Source: Candidatus Hydrogenedentota bacterium
Lineage (GTDB): Bacteria > Hydrogenedentota > Hydrogenedentia > Hydrogenedentales > SLHB01
Direction of reading: 5' to 3'
DNA: 14,858 nucleotides
NCBI GenBank assembly: GCA_022706165.1
Contig: JAKJDA010000028.1
Coordinates: 1-14,858, forward strand
Numbering within the stretch: the first letter of the stretch is position 1; each line of letters begins with the position of its first letter. The translations under genes and the position numbers were made by a program. The notes under the pieces were generated by a model, which was not told the DNA's origin, ran no database searches, and saw nothing but the letters and a program-made list of their open reading frames with translations. Positions 6,012 to 13,772 of this stretch are shown here, piece by piece.

Positions 6012-7655
6012 CTAGTCCTTCATGCTCAAAACTTCGTACGCATGCTCTGGCGATTCCTTGCCCTTCAACATGACGGTGCCGATCGGACGCGCGTTGACGA
6101 TATCCCGGATGTGCTCGTACGTCGGATACGCCACGACGACCTGGCCAGGCTCGGCCAGCGAGCATAGACGCCGCGCCGTGTTGACGCGATCGCCAACGAC
6201 GGTGAACTCCAGGCGGTCGGGCGAACCGACATACCCGGCGATCACTTCACCCGTGCATATCCCGATGCCGATCTCAAACAAAGGTGCGCCGGACGCCGCG
6301 CGTTGCGCATTGAGCTGCGCGTTCACCTTCTGCATCTTGAGCGCGGCGCGAACGGCCCGGGCGGGATCGTCCACTCCGCTCAATGGAGCGCCGAACACGG
6401 CCATGATTTCATCGCCGATATACTTGTCCAGGGTCCCCTGATGCTCGAAAATAATCGCGGTCATCGCCGTGAAGTACTCGTTCAACAACGCAACCAAATC
6501 GGCGGGAGAAAGGCGCTCGGCGATGGGCGTGAACCCGCGAATATCGCAGAACATCGTGGTAACCACGCGCTTTTGACCGCCCAACTCGAGGACCTTGTCT
6601 TGCTTCATGATCTCGTCGACGATCGCGGGCGACAAGAAGCGCCCCAGATTGGCGCGTTTCTTTTCCGCCTCGACCATCCGCGCGTAGAGCTGCACGTTTT
6701 CGATGGCCATGGCCGATTGGGCGGCAAGCGATTCGAAAAGTTCCAAGTCTTCGTGCGTAAACTCATGCCCGGCCCGGCGCGAATCGAGATAGACGGCGCC
6801 CAGCACGCGATCCTCGACGCGCAACGGCACGCACATCGCGCTGCTGATTCTCTGTTGAATCACGCTGGCGCGCGTGGCCAGATCGCCGTTGGCCGTTCCC
6901 TGCCCAACGTTCATGAGGATCGGCTGTCCGTCAAAGGCGGCCTGGCCCGCAATGCCCATGCTCGGCGAACTGGCGTCCAAATCCTTGCCCATCTCGCGCG
7001 CCACGCTGACCATCAAGGCGCCCGACGCCTCGTCTCGCAGCAGCACAAATCCCCGATCGGCGTCCACCACGGAAATGGCCGTATCCAAAACCGAAGCGAG
7101 GCGTTTTTGCAGATCAAATTCGGAAGCGATCTCCTTGCTGGCCTGATACAGCGCGGAAAGACGCCGATAGGCCAACCCCATCTTGACGACATCTTCGGCG
7201 GTGGCCTCCGGCAACAGCAAGGTGGCCTGTTCGACCGGAGTGCGACCCCGTTTGCCGATAAGGGTCAAATTGCTGTCGACCCGGCTCATCTCCTCGCGGA
7301 TGCGGCTGATGTCTTCGCGCAACGACGAATCGCCCGGCAAAGGGCCGCCAAGCTTGGTGAAATCCGTGTCGTCGCGATAGACCATCCGGCACTTGCTGCC
7401 CAGCCATATCTCATCGAGATGCGACAACACGCGCTCGACGATGCGCTGGCGGTTGACATAGGTGCCGTTGAGGCTATTCAGATCGAGAATGACAAAACCG
7501 GAATCCCGACGCACGATCCGGGCGTGATGTCGCGACACCTCGTCCGCAACCAAGGGGACAGTGTTGTCCTCCGCGCGTCCCAGGCGCACTTCGTTTTCAG
7601 ACATCGCCACCGTTCGAGGCGGCACGCCCGGCTGTTCAATGATCAGCTGCGGCAT
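6012..7655 (-). CDS. FHA-GAF class III adenylate cyclase
   Basis: Soluble signalling enzyme of 547 residues predicted to make cAMP from ATP. Residues about 1-95 form a forkhead-associated (phosphothreonine-binding) domain with GRAEDN, SRHHARI and SLNGTYVN. A linker (95-170) leads to a GAF domain (about 170-325). A short coiled segment (RMVEAEKKRANLGRFLSP) precedes the class III catalytic domain (about 360-545). Catalytic residues are present: metal-binding D371 (FCDIRGFT) and D415 (KYIGDEIMAVFG), adenine-specifying K411 and D489 (VVGDRVN), and transition-state N492 and R496. The K/D pair predicts ATP rather than GTP as substrate. The start is supported by GGAGAG 7 nt before the ATG and by a promoter at 7680-7708. 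FHA input suggests control by a Ser/Thr kinase, and GAF input a small ligand or redox signal; neither is identified. The Fe-S protein gene follows in the same direction. Confidence 0.93.
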   Translation of the reverse strand: MPQLIIEQPGVPPRTVAMSENEVRLGRAEDNTVPLVADEVSRHHARIVRRDSGFVILDLNSLNGTYVNRQRIVERVLSHLDEIWLGSKCRMVYRDDTDFTKLGGPLPGDSSLREDISRIREEMSRVDSNLTLIGKRGRTPVEQATLLLPEATAEDVVKMGLAYRRLSALYQASKEIASEFDLQKRLASVLDTAISVVDADRGFVLLRDEASGALMVSVAREMGKDLDASSPSMGIAGQAAFDGQPILMNVGQGTANGDLATRASVIQQRISSAMCVPLRVEDRVLGAVYLDSRRAGHEFTHEDLELFESLAAQSAMAIENVQLYARMVEAEKKRANLGRFLSPAIVDEIMKQDKVLELGGQKRVVTTMFCDIRGFTPIAERLSPADLVALLNEYFTAMTAIIFEHQGTLDKYIGDEIMAVFGAPLSGVDDPARAVRAALKMQKVNAQLNAQRAASGAPLFEIGIGICTGEVIAGYVGSPDRLEFTVVGDRVNTARRLCSLAEPGQVVVAYPTYEHIRDIVNARPIGTVMLKGKESPEHAYEVLSMKD

Positions 7656-7679
7656 AGGCGATCTCTCCGTTCAACCACG

Positions 7680-7708
7680 ATCATAGCAGCCTATCCGGGA
7701 ACGGTCAA
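7680..7708 (-). promoter_or_regulatory. Sigma-70-type promoter of the cyclase/Fe-S unit
   Basis: On the minus strand, TTGACC (7708-7703) and TATGAT (7685-7680) are 17 bp apart, the best -35/-10 pair in the window. The start of transcription falls near 7673, giving a leader of about 18 nt with GGAGAG before the ATG at 7655. The 141-bp gap to the metH stop otherwise shows only weak pairing, with no convincing metH terminator. Confidence 0.75.
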
Positions 7709-7796
7709 CGGAACCAGACATCCATTGATCGAATACCCATCATACGCTCGCGGGAAAGACGAATCTTCTCTTTCGAAACGTTTTCCGGCATGGCGC

Positions 7797-10700
7797 TCAC
7801 GTGTAGCGCGCTTGTGGATGGAACGACACAACGGCGGCGGTGGCGCCGGTGGGGGAGAATTCTCCGGCGTCGGTGATGCGGACGCCGAGAAGGCGTTCGG
7901 CGTCGAGAATGTCGAGGATCGTGCGGTTGTTGGCGGTGTGGGTCATGGCGGGGTAGCCGGGCGACCAGCGGATGCCGTGGTGCGGATCGAATCCCAATTG
8001 TTCGCGTTGAAGCGCGTGGAGGTAGTCGGCCATGTCTTCGGCGACGCGGTCGGATAGGCCCTGCAAATACAGGCTGGACTCCGAGTCTTGCTCCTCGCGA
8101 AAACGCGCCAATTGATCGTCCACCTGCGGGCCGCTTGTCGAGAGTTGAATGCCGATGACGTCGAAACGCCCGGGATCCGCAGGCATGAAGTACTGCGCCG
8201 CGCAGACAGTGTCCTTGCGTTCGGCCCCGATCACGACCGTGAAATCAAAACGGCAGATCGGCGTTGCGAGATCGTCGGGATGGTACACGACGACCTCATC
8301 GCCTTCGGACTGGCAGGGAAACAAACCGTAGACGCCCTGCGGCTGCACCCATCCTTCACGTCCGGCGCGCGCGATCCATTCCGCGAACAGGCGTTCGAGC
8401 TTGTCGGCGGTCTCGCCTTGCCGTTCGCGCGCGGCGCTGCCGCCAAACTTCCAATTCAGCGCGAACAACGTGCGCTTGTCGAGACGCGGCGCGAATTCTT
8501 CGAGGCGGAACGTCACGACCTTGGGCGGCATATACGCGCCTTCGGGCACGCGGTGCTCGTCGAAACCGATCACGCGACGCGGCAACGTCGCGAAGAGCTT
8601 GTCTTCCTCGCGCGACATACGCTGCGCCCGCTCAAGGTTTGCGTGAAGTTTTTCGCGGTTTTTCGCGAGGACATCATCGCGCCCCTCCACGTTGCGCAGC
8701 GCGTTCATGACGTTCACGCCGTCCATCGCCGTCGCGCAGTAAAAAACATTATCGCGCATCTGCGCCGCATCGTCGCCGCCGGCCATCGCGACATACGCCG
8801 CGTGCCGCCAATTCACCGGCGCGCCGCCGATGAGCGCCGGCACATGCGCAAGGCCCTGCTCCTGCATCATCTTCGACACGGCGATCATGTGGTTCGAGGT
8901 CTGCACGAGCAGCGCCGACATGCCGATGGCCGTCGCGTTGTGCTCCTTCGCCGCGTCGAGGTAGTCCTGCAACGGCGTCATCACGCCAAGGTCGATGACG
9001 CGGTAGCCGTAGTTCTCGAAGAGCGTCTTGGCGAGGTCCTTGCCGATCGAGTGGACGTCCTGGTAGACCGTGCCGATGACGATCGTGCCCTTGTACTGAA
9101 TCTCGCCGTGCAACTCGACGCCGGAGCGCACGCGCATGTGCTCTTCGAGAAAGCCCATCACCTGCTTCATCACGTCCGCCGCCTTGAGCAAATGCGGCAG
9201 CGAAACCTCGCCGCGCGCGAAACCGTCGCCAAGGTCCTGCATCGCGCGCATGAGAAAACGGTTGATGAAATCGAGCGGGTCGTGGCGCTGGATGGCCTCG
9301 ACGGCCTGCAACACGATTTTGTCCTGATACGTATAGGTATGCCCGTCAAGTTCGAAGGCGCCGGACTCGCGTTCCTTGAACCCGTCGACGATCTTCTCGC
9401 AGATCGCGATCTCGGGATCGAGGTCGTCGTAGGAGGTGCGCCGCACGACGACGTGCCCCTTCTTCTCTTCCGCGATCACTTCGAGCTGCGCGAAGGCCTC
9501 CATGTCGCGTTCGAGCACGGCGCGCAGGCCGAGATCATAGTCGCGCGGGTCGAGATCCTTCACGAAGACATAATGGTTCGGGTTGATGATCGCCGCGTCG
9601 AGTCCGCGCTTGCGCGCTTCGTCGAGCCACACCGACGTCAAGACCTTGCGCATGTACGGTTTCTTCGCGAGGCCGTTGGTGAGGTTGCCGACGCCGCACA
9701 CGGTGTGCAGATCGGGATGGATCGATTTGATCAGCGGGATCGCGTTGAGCGACTCGACGGCGAAGTTCATGCCTTCGACCGACTCCGACCCGATCGGAAA
9801 CACGTTCATGTCGATGAAGAGTTGCTCCGGCGCGACGCCATGCCGGGCGGCGCTCGATACGATCGCCTGCGCGAGTTCAAACTTCTCCTGCGCCGTGCTG
9901 CCGGGGCCTTTCGGGCCAGTCGCGAGGCCAATGTAGACGGGCCAATGCCCCTTTGTCGCTTCGAGGACGGCATCGGCCTTTGTGACGCCCGGCGCGACTT
10001 CTTCCATCGAGATGCTGTTGATAATCGGCCTGCCCGGATAGACCTTGATCGCCTCGAGCAACGCGTCCATCGCAAACGAATCCAGCGACATCGCGCCCGA
10101 AAAATCCGTGGTCTGCCGATGCACGACCTCCTTGAGCACGTCGGTCGTGTCGACGACGTTGCTGTCCATGCAGACATCGATCACGCGCACGCCCAAATCG
10201 CGCACTTGTTCGACAATCACCTCTTCGAGCGCGTGGTGATCGATTTCACCGCCGCCTTCGACGGCCTGCCGCACGGCCTGCGACCCGCGCACATTCAAGC
10301 GCTCGCCGATGAGGATCAACGTCTTGCTGCCGTCGAGCAACACGGCTTCCTGCGGTCCACTGATGTAGACGCCCGGTACGGGTTTGCGCGATTTTGGTTT
10401 GATCCCGCGCACGGCATCCGCGATGGCCGCAATGTGCGCGGGCGTCGTGCCGCAACACCCGCCGACGATGTTCACGCCGTAGTCGCGCACGTAGCCCGAC
10501 AGCAGTCTCGCCATCTCGTCCGGCGGGAACTGAAACACGGTGCGGCCATTTTCGGAGCGCGGCAGACCTGCGTTCGGAATGATCGATATCGGCAACGGCG
10601 AATGCCGCGACAGTTTCTCGACGGCCTTCTGCATGAGGTCCGGGCCGATGCTGCAATTGATGCCGAACGCGTCCACGCCGATGCCTTGCACGGTGACGAG

Positions 10701-11423
10701 CGCGGCGTGAATGTCGGTGTTGAATATCTGCATGCGCGCGTGCTGGTCGACCGTCACCTGCGCGATGACGGGCACATAGCGTCCACGTTCCGCCATGGCC
10801 ATCTTCCCGCCAAAAACCGCCGCCTTGAGTTCGAGAACGTCCTGTTGCGTCTCGTACAACAACGCGTCCACGCCGCCATCCAGCAGGCCAAGGACCTGAT
10901 GGTAAAAATTGTCGGCGATCTCGTCGAAGGTGGCTGTTTTCAAATCGGCCTGCGTGCTCGACACGACCCGGTTCGACGGCCCCATCGAGCCCAGCACAAA
11001 CAGCGGGCGTCCATCGTAATCGGGGTCGGCCTGATACGTCTCCCGCGCACGACAGGCAATCTCCGCGCCGACCCGGCTGAGGTAATACGCAAAGTGGTCA
11101 TACCCGAGCAGACGCGGATCGACGTTGTGCGGGTTGGGCGCAAAACCCTCGGTATTGAGCCCGCCAAAATTGTATTCGAGCAAGCGGAACGGCGACGCGC
11201 CAAAGGTGTTGGTTTCGACGGCATGCGCGCCCGCGCGGTAATAGGCCAAGTGGATGCGCTCGATCTCCTCGGGCCGCGAGAAACACAGCAGGTCCGACAA
11301 CATGCGAAACTCGGACCCGCCAAAATCCTCGTCGCGGAACCCTGACGACTGAATCTGCGTCCCCATCGCCCCGTCCAACACCAGGACGTTGTTTTCCAGG
11401 AATTCGATCAGTGAAATATCCAA
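7797..11423 (-). CDS. metH: Cobalamin-dependent methionine synthase
   Basis: Transfers a methyl group from 5-methyltetrahydrofolate through cob(I)alamin to homocysteine, giving methionine. The 1208-residue protein has all four modules. Homocysteine domain (1-340): LDGAMGTQIQ at 16-25, zinc ligands C257 (GINCSIGPD) and C323/C324 (GGCCGTTPAHI). Folate domain (about 365-655): GERLNVRGS, DVCMD, NSISMEE. Cobalamin domain (about 690-905): D789-x-H791-x-x-G794, with H791 the lower axial ligand. Reactivation domain (about 960-1208): GVYGLFP and RWSPGYP at 1152-1158, the SAM-binding R-x4-Y pattern. It ends at FHPQARYT, about 38 residues before the end of E. coli MetH. The folate and cobalamin motifs deviate from E. 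coli (GERLNVRGS against GERTNVTGS; SALLVQTS). TTG at 11423-11421 is chosen because it sits right before the conserved N-terminus, has GAGG 7 nt upstream, and has no in-frame ATG or GTG close by. A promoter and structured leader lie upstream. Confidence 0.95.
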   Translation of the reverse strand: MDISLIEFLENNVLVLDGAMGTQIQSSGFRDEDFGGSEFRMLSDLLCFSRPEEIERIHLAYYRAGAHAVETNTFGASPFRLLEYNFGGLNTEGFAPNPHNVDPRLLGYDHFAYYLSRVGAEIACRARETYQADPDYDGRPLFVLGSMGPSNRVVSSTQADLKTATFDEIADNFYHQVLGLLDGGVDALLYETQQDVLELKAAVFGGKMAMAERGRYVPVIAQVTVDQHARMQIFNTDIHAALVTVQGIGVDAFGINCSIGPDLMQKAVEKLSRHSPLPISIIPNAGLPRSENGRTVFQFPPDEMARLLSGYVRDYGVNIVGGCCGTTPAHIAAIADAVRGIKPKSRKPVPGVYISGPQEAVLLDGSKTLILIGERLNVRGSQAVRQAVEGGGEIDHHALEEVIVEQVRDLGVRVIDVCMDSNVVDTTDVLKEVVHRQTTDFSGAMSLDSFAMDALLEAIKVYPGRPIINSISMEEVAPGVTKADAVLEATKGHWPVYIGLATGPKGPGSTAQEKFELAQAIVSSAARHGVAPEQLFIDMNVFPIGSESVEGMNFAVESLNAIPLIKSIHPDLHTVCGVGNLTNGLAKKPYMRKVLTSVWLDEARKRGLDAAIINPNHYVFVKDLDPRDYDLGLRAVLERDMEAFAQLEVIAEEKKGHVVVRRTSYDDLDPEIAICEKIVDGFKERESGAFELDGHTYTYQDKIVLQAVEAIQRHDPLDFINRFLMRAMQDLGDGFARGEVSLPHLLKAADVMKQVMGFLEEHMRVRSGVELHGEIQYKGTIVIGTVYQDVHSIGKDLAKTLFENYGYRVIDLGVMTPLQDYLDAAKEHNATAIGMSALLVQTSNHMIAVSKMMQEQGLAHVPALIGGAPVNWRHAAYVAMAGGDDAAQMRDNVFYCATAMDGVNVMNALRNVEGRDDVLAKNREKLHANLERAQRMSREEDKLFATLPRRVIGFDEHRVPEGAYMPPKVVTFRLEEFAPRLDKRTLFALNWKFGGSAARERQGETADKLERLFAEWIARAGREGWVQPQGVYGLFPCQSEGDEVVVYHPDDLATPICRFDFTVVIGAERKDTVCAAQYFMPADPGRFDVIGIQLSTSGPQVDDQLARFREEQDSESSLYLQGLSDRVAEDMADYLHALQREQLGFDPHHGIRWSPGYPAMTHTANNRTILDILDAERLLGVRITDAGEFSPTGATAAVVSFHPQARYT

Positions 11424-11445
11424 ACCACTCCCTCGGTGCGCGTTG

Positions 11446-11527
11446 GCGGACAGATCCGCTTTCCTGCATGCTCGCCTGTGCCAAGAAACATTGCCGGCGT
11501 TCGGATGCTTCCCTCGCAAGGCGAGCA
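11446..11527 (-). ncRNA. Candidate structured leader RNA of metH
   Basis: Transcription from the promoter at 11538-11566 would give a leader of about 108 nt. Within it TGCTCGCCT (11527-11519) pairs perfectly with AGGCGAGCA (11477-11469), closing a 41-nt interior with a possible inner stem. A second hairpin, GCGGA (11459-11455) with TCCGC (11450-11446) and a TCTG loop, lies between this stem and the ribosome site GAGGGAG (11434-11428). The interior contains GAGGGA, CCGA and CCGGCAA in that order, which loosely recalls the S-box (SAM-I) core. The element is far too short for SAM-I, so I do not call it a SAM riboswitch. No cobalamin-riboswitch core is visible. Confidence 0.4.
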
Positions 11528-11537
11528 CGATGCGCTG

Positions 11538-11566
11538 AATGTACCACAAGCGCGCCAAGCTGCCAA
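11538..11566 (-). promoter_or_regulatory. Sigma-70-type promoter of metH
   Basis: On the minus strand, TTGGCA (11566-11561) and TACATT (11543-11538) are separated by 17 bp. The predicted +1 at about 11531 is an A. It points toward metH, away from the thioesterase gene. Confidence 0.65.
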
Positions 11567-11597
11567 GAACGCGATGGTTGCGCCGATCCCCGTCCAA

Positions 11598-11628
11598 GTT
11601 GTGCCTGCGGGCGCCCGCGTGGTACAAC
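11598..11628. repeat. Imperfect 31-bp inverted repeat in the metH/thioesterase divergent region
   Basis: The arms meet at GGGCGCCC, centred near 11613. GTTGT (11598-11602) mirrors ACAAC (11624-11628), a CC mirrors a GG, and GCGGGC mirrors GCCCGC, with one mismatch and a small offset between. It lies 38 bp before the thioesterase start and about 32 bp upstream of the metH -35, so it could be an operator for either gene or a hairpin in the thioesterase leader. A weak + strand promoter (TTGTGC 11599, TACAAC 11623, 18 bp apart) would overlap it. Confidence 0.45.
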
Positions 11629-11666
11629 CGATCGTTGCGTACAGACGCGCGAAGGGGAGGTGACGG

Positions 11667-12116
11667 GTGAAGGCTTGGCTCGAAGGGCCGCCGCTGTTCC
11701 GGCACGAGACGTTCGTATCGTTGCGCGACGCGGACGCGGCAGGAGTGCTGTTTTTCGCGCGGCATCAGGCACTGGCGCATGACGCGTACGAAATCTTCTT
11801 GACGCGCAACGGCATGAATCCAGGCAAAATCATCGCGGAAAGCCGCTACGCGCTGCCAATCGTGCATGTCGAAGCGGACTACCGCGCCCCGTTGCATTGC
11901 GGCGACGGCGTAGTCATCGAGATGCGCGTGGCCGAGGTGCGCACGCGTTCGTTCACGCTGGAATTCTCGCTGTCGAACTCCGAAGGCGCGCTGGCCAGCC
12001 GCGTCCGCACAACGCACGCCTCCGTCAGCTTGGCTACGCGCAAAGCCGTTCCATTGCCGGAAGAACTGGTCCGCGCGCTCCGTCCAAACGATGCCAACCC
12101 CGTATGTGATTCGTGA
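11667..12116 (+). CDS. Hotdog-fold acyl-CoA thioesterase, DHNA-CoA hydrolase-like
   Basis: A 149-residue single-domain 4HBT/YbgC-type thioesterase. The conserved core is present: LRDADAAGVLFFAR at 18-31, with the family's catalytic aspartate region, then AHDAYEIFL, and ALPIVHVEADYRAPLHCGD, which ends in the GD turn typical of the family. The DAAGV..FA and ALPIVH..ADY..P..CGD patterns resemble 1,4-dihydroxy-2-naphthoyl-CoA hydrolases of menaquinone/phylloquinone synthesis more than the tol-pal-linked YbgC. I infer a MenI-like role, but no other menaquinone gene is in the window, and another aryl- or acyl-CoA substrate is possible. The start is GTG at 11667, with GGGGAGG (11654-11660) 6 nt upstream. 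It is divergent from metH, and its 3' end overlaps the next gene by 26 nt, implying translational coupling. Confidence 0.85.
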   Translation: MKAWLEGPPLFRHETFVSLRDADAAGVLFFARHQALAHDAYEIFLTRNGMNPGKIIAESRYALPIVHVEADYRAPLHCGDGVVIEMRVAEVRTRSFTLEFSLSNSEGALASRVRTTHASVSLATRKAVPLPEELVRALRPNDANPVCDS

Positions 12117-12798
12117 CATGCGGCGCACGCTGCTTTCCATATACCGTTTACTCGAGTCCCATTTCGGCCCAACGCATTGGTGGCCGGGAGACACGCCGTT
12201 CGAGATCGCCACAGGGGCAATCCTGACGCAAAACACGGCGTGGACCAGCGTGGAGCGCGCCATCGCGAATCTGAAGGACGCCGGCTTGCTCGACCCGCAC
12301 GCCATCCTCGCCTGCGAAGACGAGACATTGCACCGCGCGTTGCGTCCCAGCGGATACTTTCGGGTCAAAACGAAACGCCTTCGCAGTTTCTGCCGGCATC
12401 TGTGCGATCGCTACGACGGCGACATGGCGCGCATGACGCGGCGGCCTCTCGCCGAACTCCGGCCCGAGTTGCTCGGCATCGCGGGCATCGGTCCGGAAAC
12501 AGCCGACGACATATTGTTATACGCCTGCGATAAACCCGTTTTCGTGGTCGACGCGTATACGCGGCGCCTCCTCAGCCGGCACGGACTGTGCTCGCCGAAT
12601 ATCGACTACGAGAGCCTGCGCGCTTTATTCGAATCCCGCTTGAACGCGGACGTGGCGATGTTCCGGGAATATCACGGACTGATTGTCTATACAGGCAAGG
12701 ATTTCTGCCGCTCCCAGCCTCGCTGCGATGCTTGCCCCCTGCGCAAACTGCTCCGATCGGGCGCGCCCGTCGCCGCAAAAGGCAAGGCGCCATCCTGA
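12091..12798 (+). CDS. Endonuclease III-family (HhH-GPD) DNA glycosylase lacking the lyase lysine
   Basis: Base-excision-repair protein of 235 residues. The HhH-GPD fold is clear: AILTQNTAWTSVERAIANLK at 43-62, the helix-hairpin-helix LLGIAGIGPETADDIL at 127-142, and the catalytic aspartate D154 in VFVVDAYTRR. Where endonuclease III has GxGxKTA with the Schiff-base lysine, this protein has PETA, so it should be a monofunctional glycosylase without AP-lyase activity, as in the MagIII/COG2231 branch. The C-terminus holds C206, C212 and C215 (CRSQPRCDAC) but no fourth cysteine, so a complete [4Fe-4S] site is not obvious. ATG 12091 gives a 26-nt overlap with the thioesterase gene. ATG 12118, 1 nt after that gene's stop, would give 226 residues and also keeps the whole domain; neither has a clear Shine-Dalgarno sequence. 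The damaged base recognised is unknown, with alkylated purines the best guess. Confidence 0.88.
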   Translation: MPTPYVIRDMRRTLLSIYRLLESHFGPTHWWPGDTPFEIATGAILTQNTAWTSVERAIANLKDAGLLDPHAILACEDETLHRALRPSGYFRVKTKRLRSFCRHLCDRYDGDMARMTRRPLAELRPELLGIAGIGPETADDILLYACDKPVFVVDAYTRRLLSRHGLCSPNIDYESLRALFESRLNADVAMFREYHGLIVYTGKDFCRSQPRCDACPLRKLLRSGAPVAAKGKAPS

Positions 12799-13657
<859 letters not shown>

Positions 13658-13667
13658 GGGCTATCCG

Positions 13668-13733
13668 GACGCGTCGCGCGCTACAAGACGAGCACCGCGA
13701 TATCGGCAATACGGCGACGCGTCGGGACGCGTC
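13668..13733. repeat. Three copies of palindrome GACGCGTC in the glnB-glnA spacer
   Basis: The palindromic octamer GACGCGTC occurs at 13668-13675, 13716-13723 and 13726-13733. Copies 1 and 2, with flanks, can form a 10-bp stem (GACGCGTCGC 13668-13677 with GCGACGCGTC 13714-13723). No T tract follows, so a simple terminator is unlikely. The array could be an operator, an RNA processing signal, or a structure tuning glnA relative to glnB. Confidence 0.6.
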
Positions 13734-13772
13734 ACAATAGATGGTTCGGTCGTAAACTGGATGGAGGCAGCC

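Noticed and set aside
7709-7796. metH terminator in the metH-cyclase gap
   Set aside because: Only a 4-5 bp stem with a TTCG loop and no T tract follows the metH stop; too weak to call.
6303-8057. 584-codon + strand frame opposite the cyclase gene
   Set aside because: It is in codon register with the cyclase gene, which has a complete FHA-GAF-cyclase architecture.
8088-11345. 1085-codon open frame on the + strand, antisense to metH
   Set aside because: It is exactly in codon register with metH. Such a frame stays open whenever the sense gene avoids TTA, CTA and TCA codons, as GC-rich genes do. Its product is arginine/histidine-rich and matches nothing I recognise.
11469-11527. SAM-I (S-box) riboswitch upstream of metH
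   Set aside because: Only a loose string resemblance is present (GAGGGA, CCGA, CCGGCAA). The element is about half the size of an S-box and lacks the other helices. It is kept only as an unclassified leader.
11424-12368. In-frame 315-codon upstream extension of metH
   Set aside because: MetH homology begins at the TTG start at 11423. The extension runs antisense through the thioesterase and glycosylase genes, is largely in codon register with the former, and has no family features.
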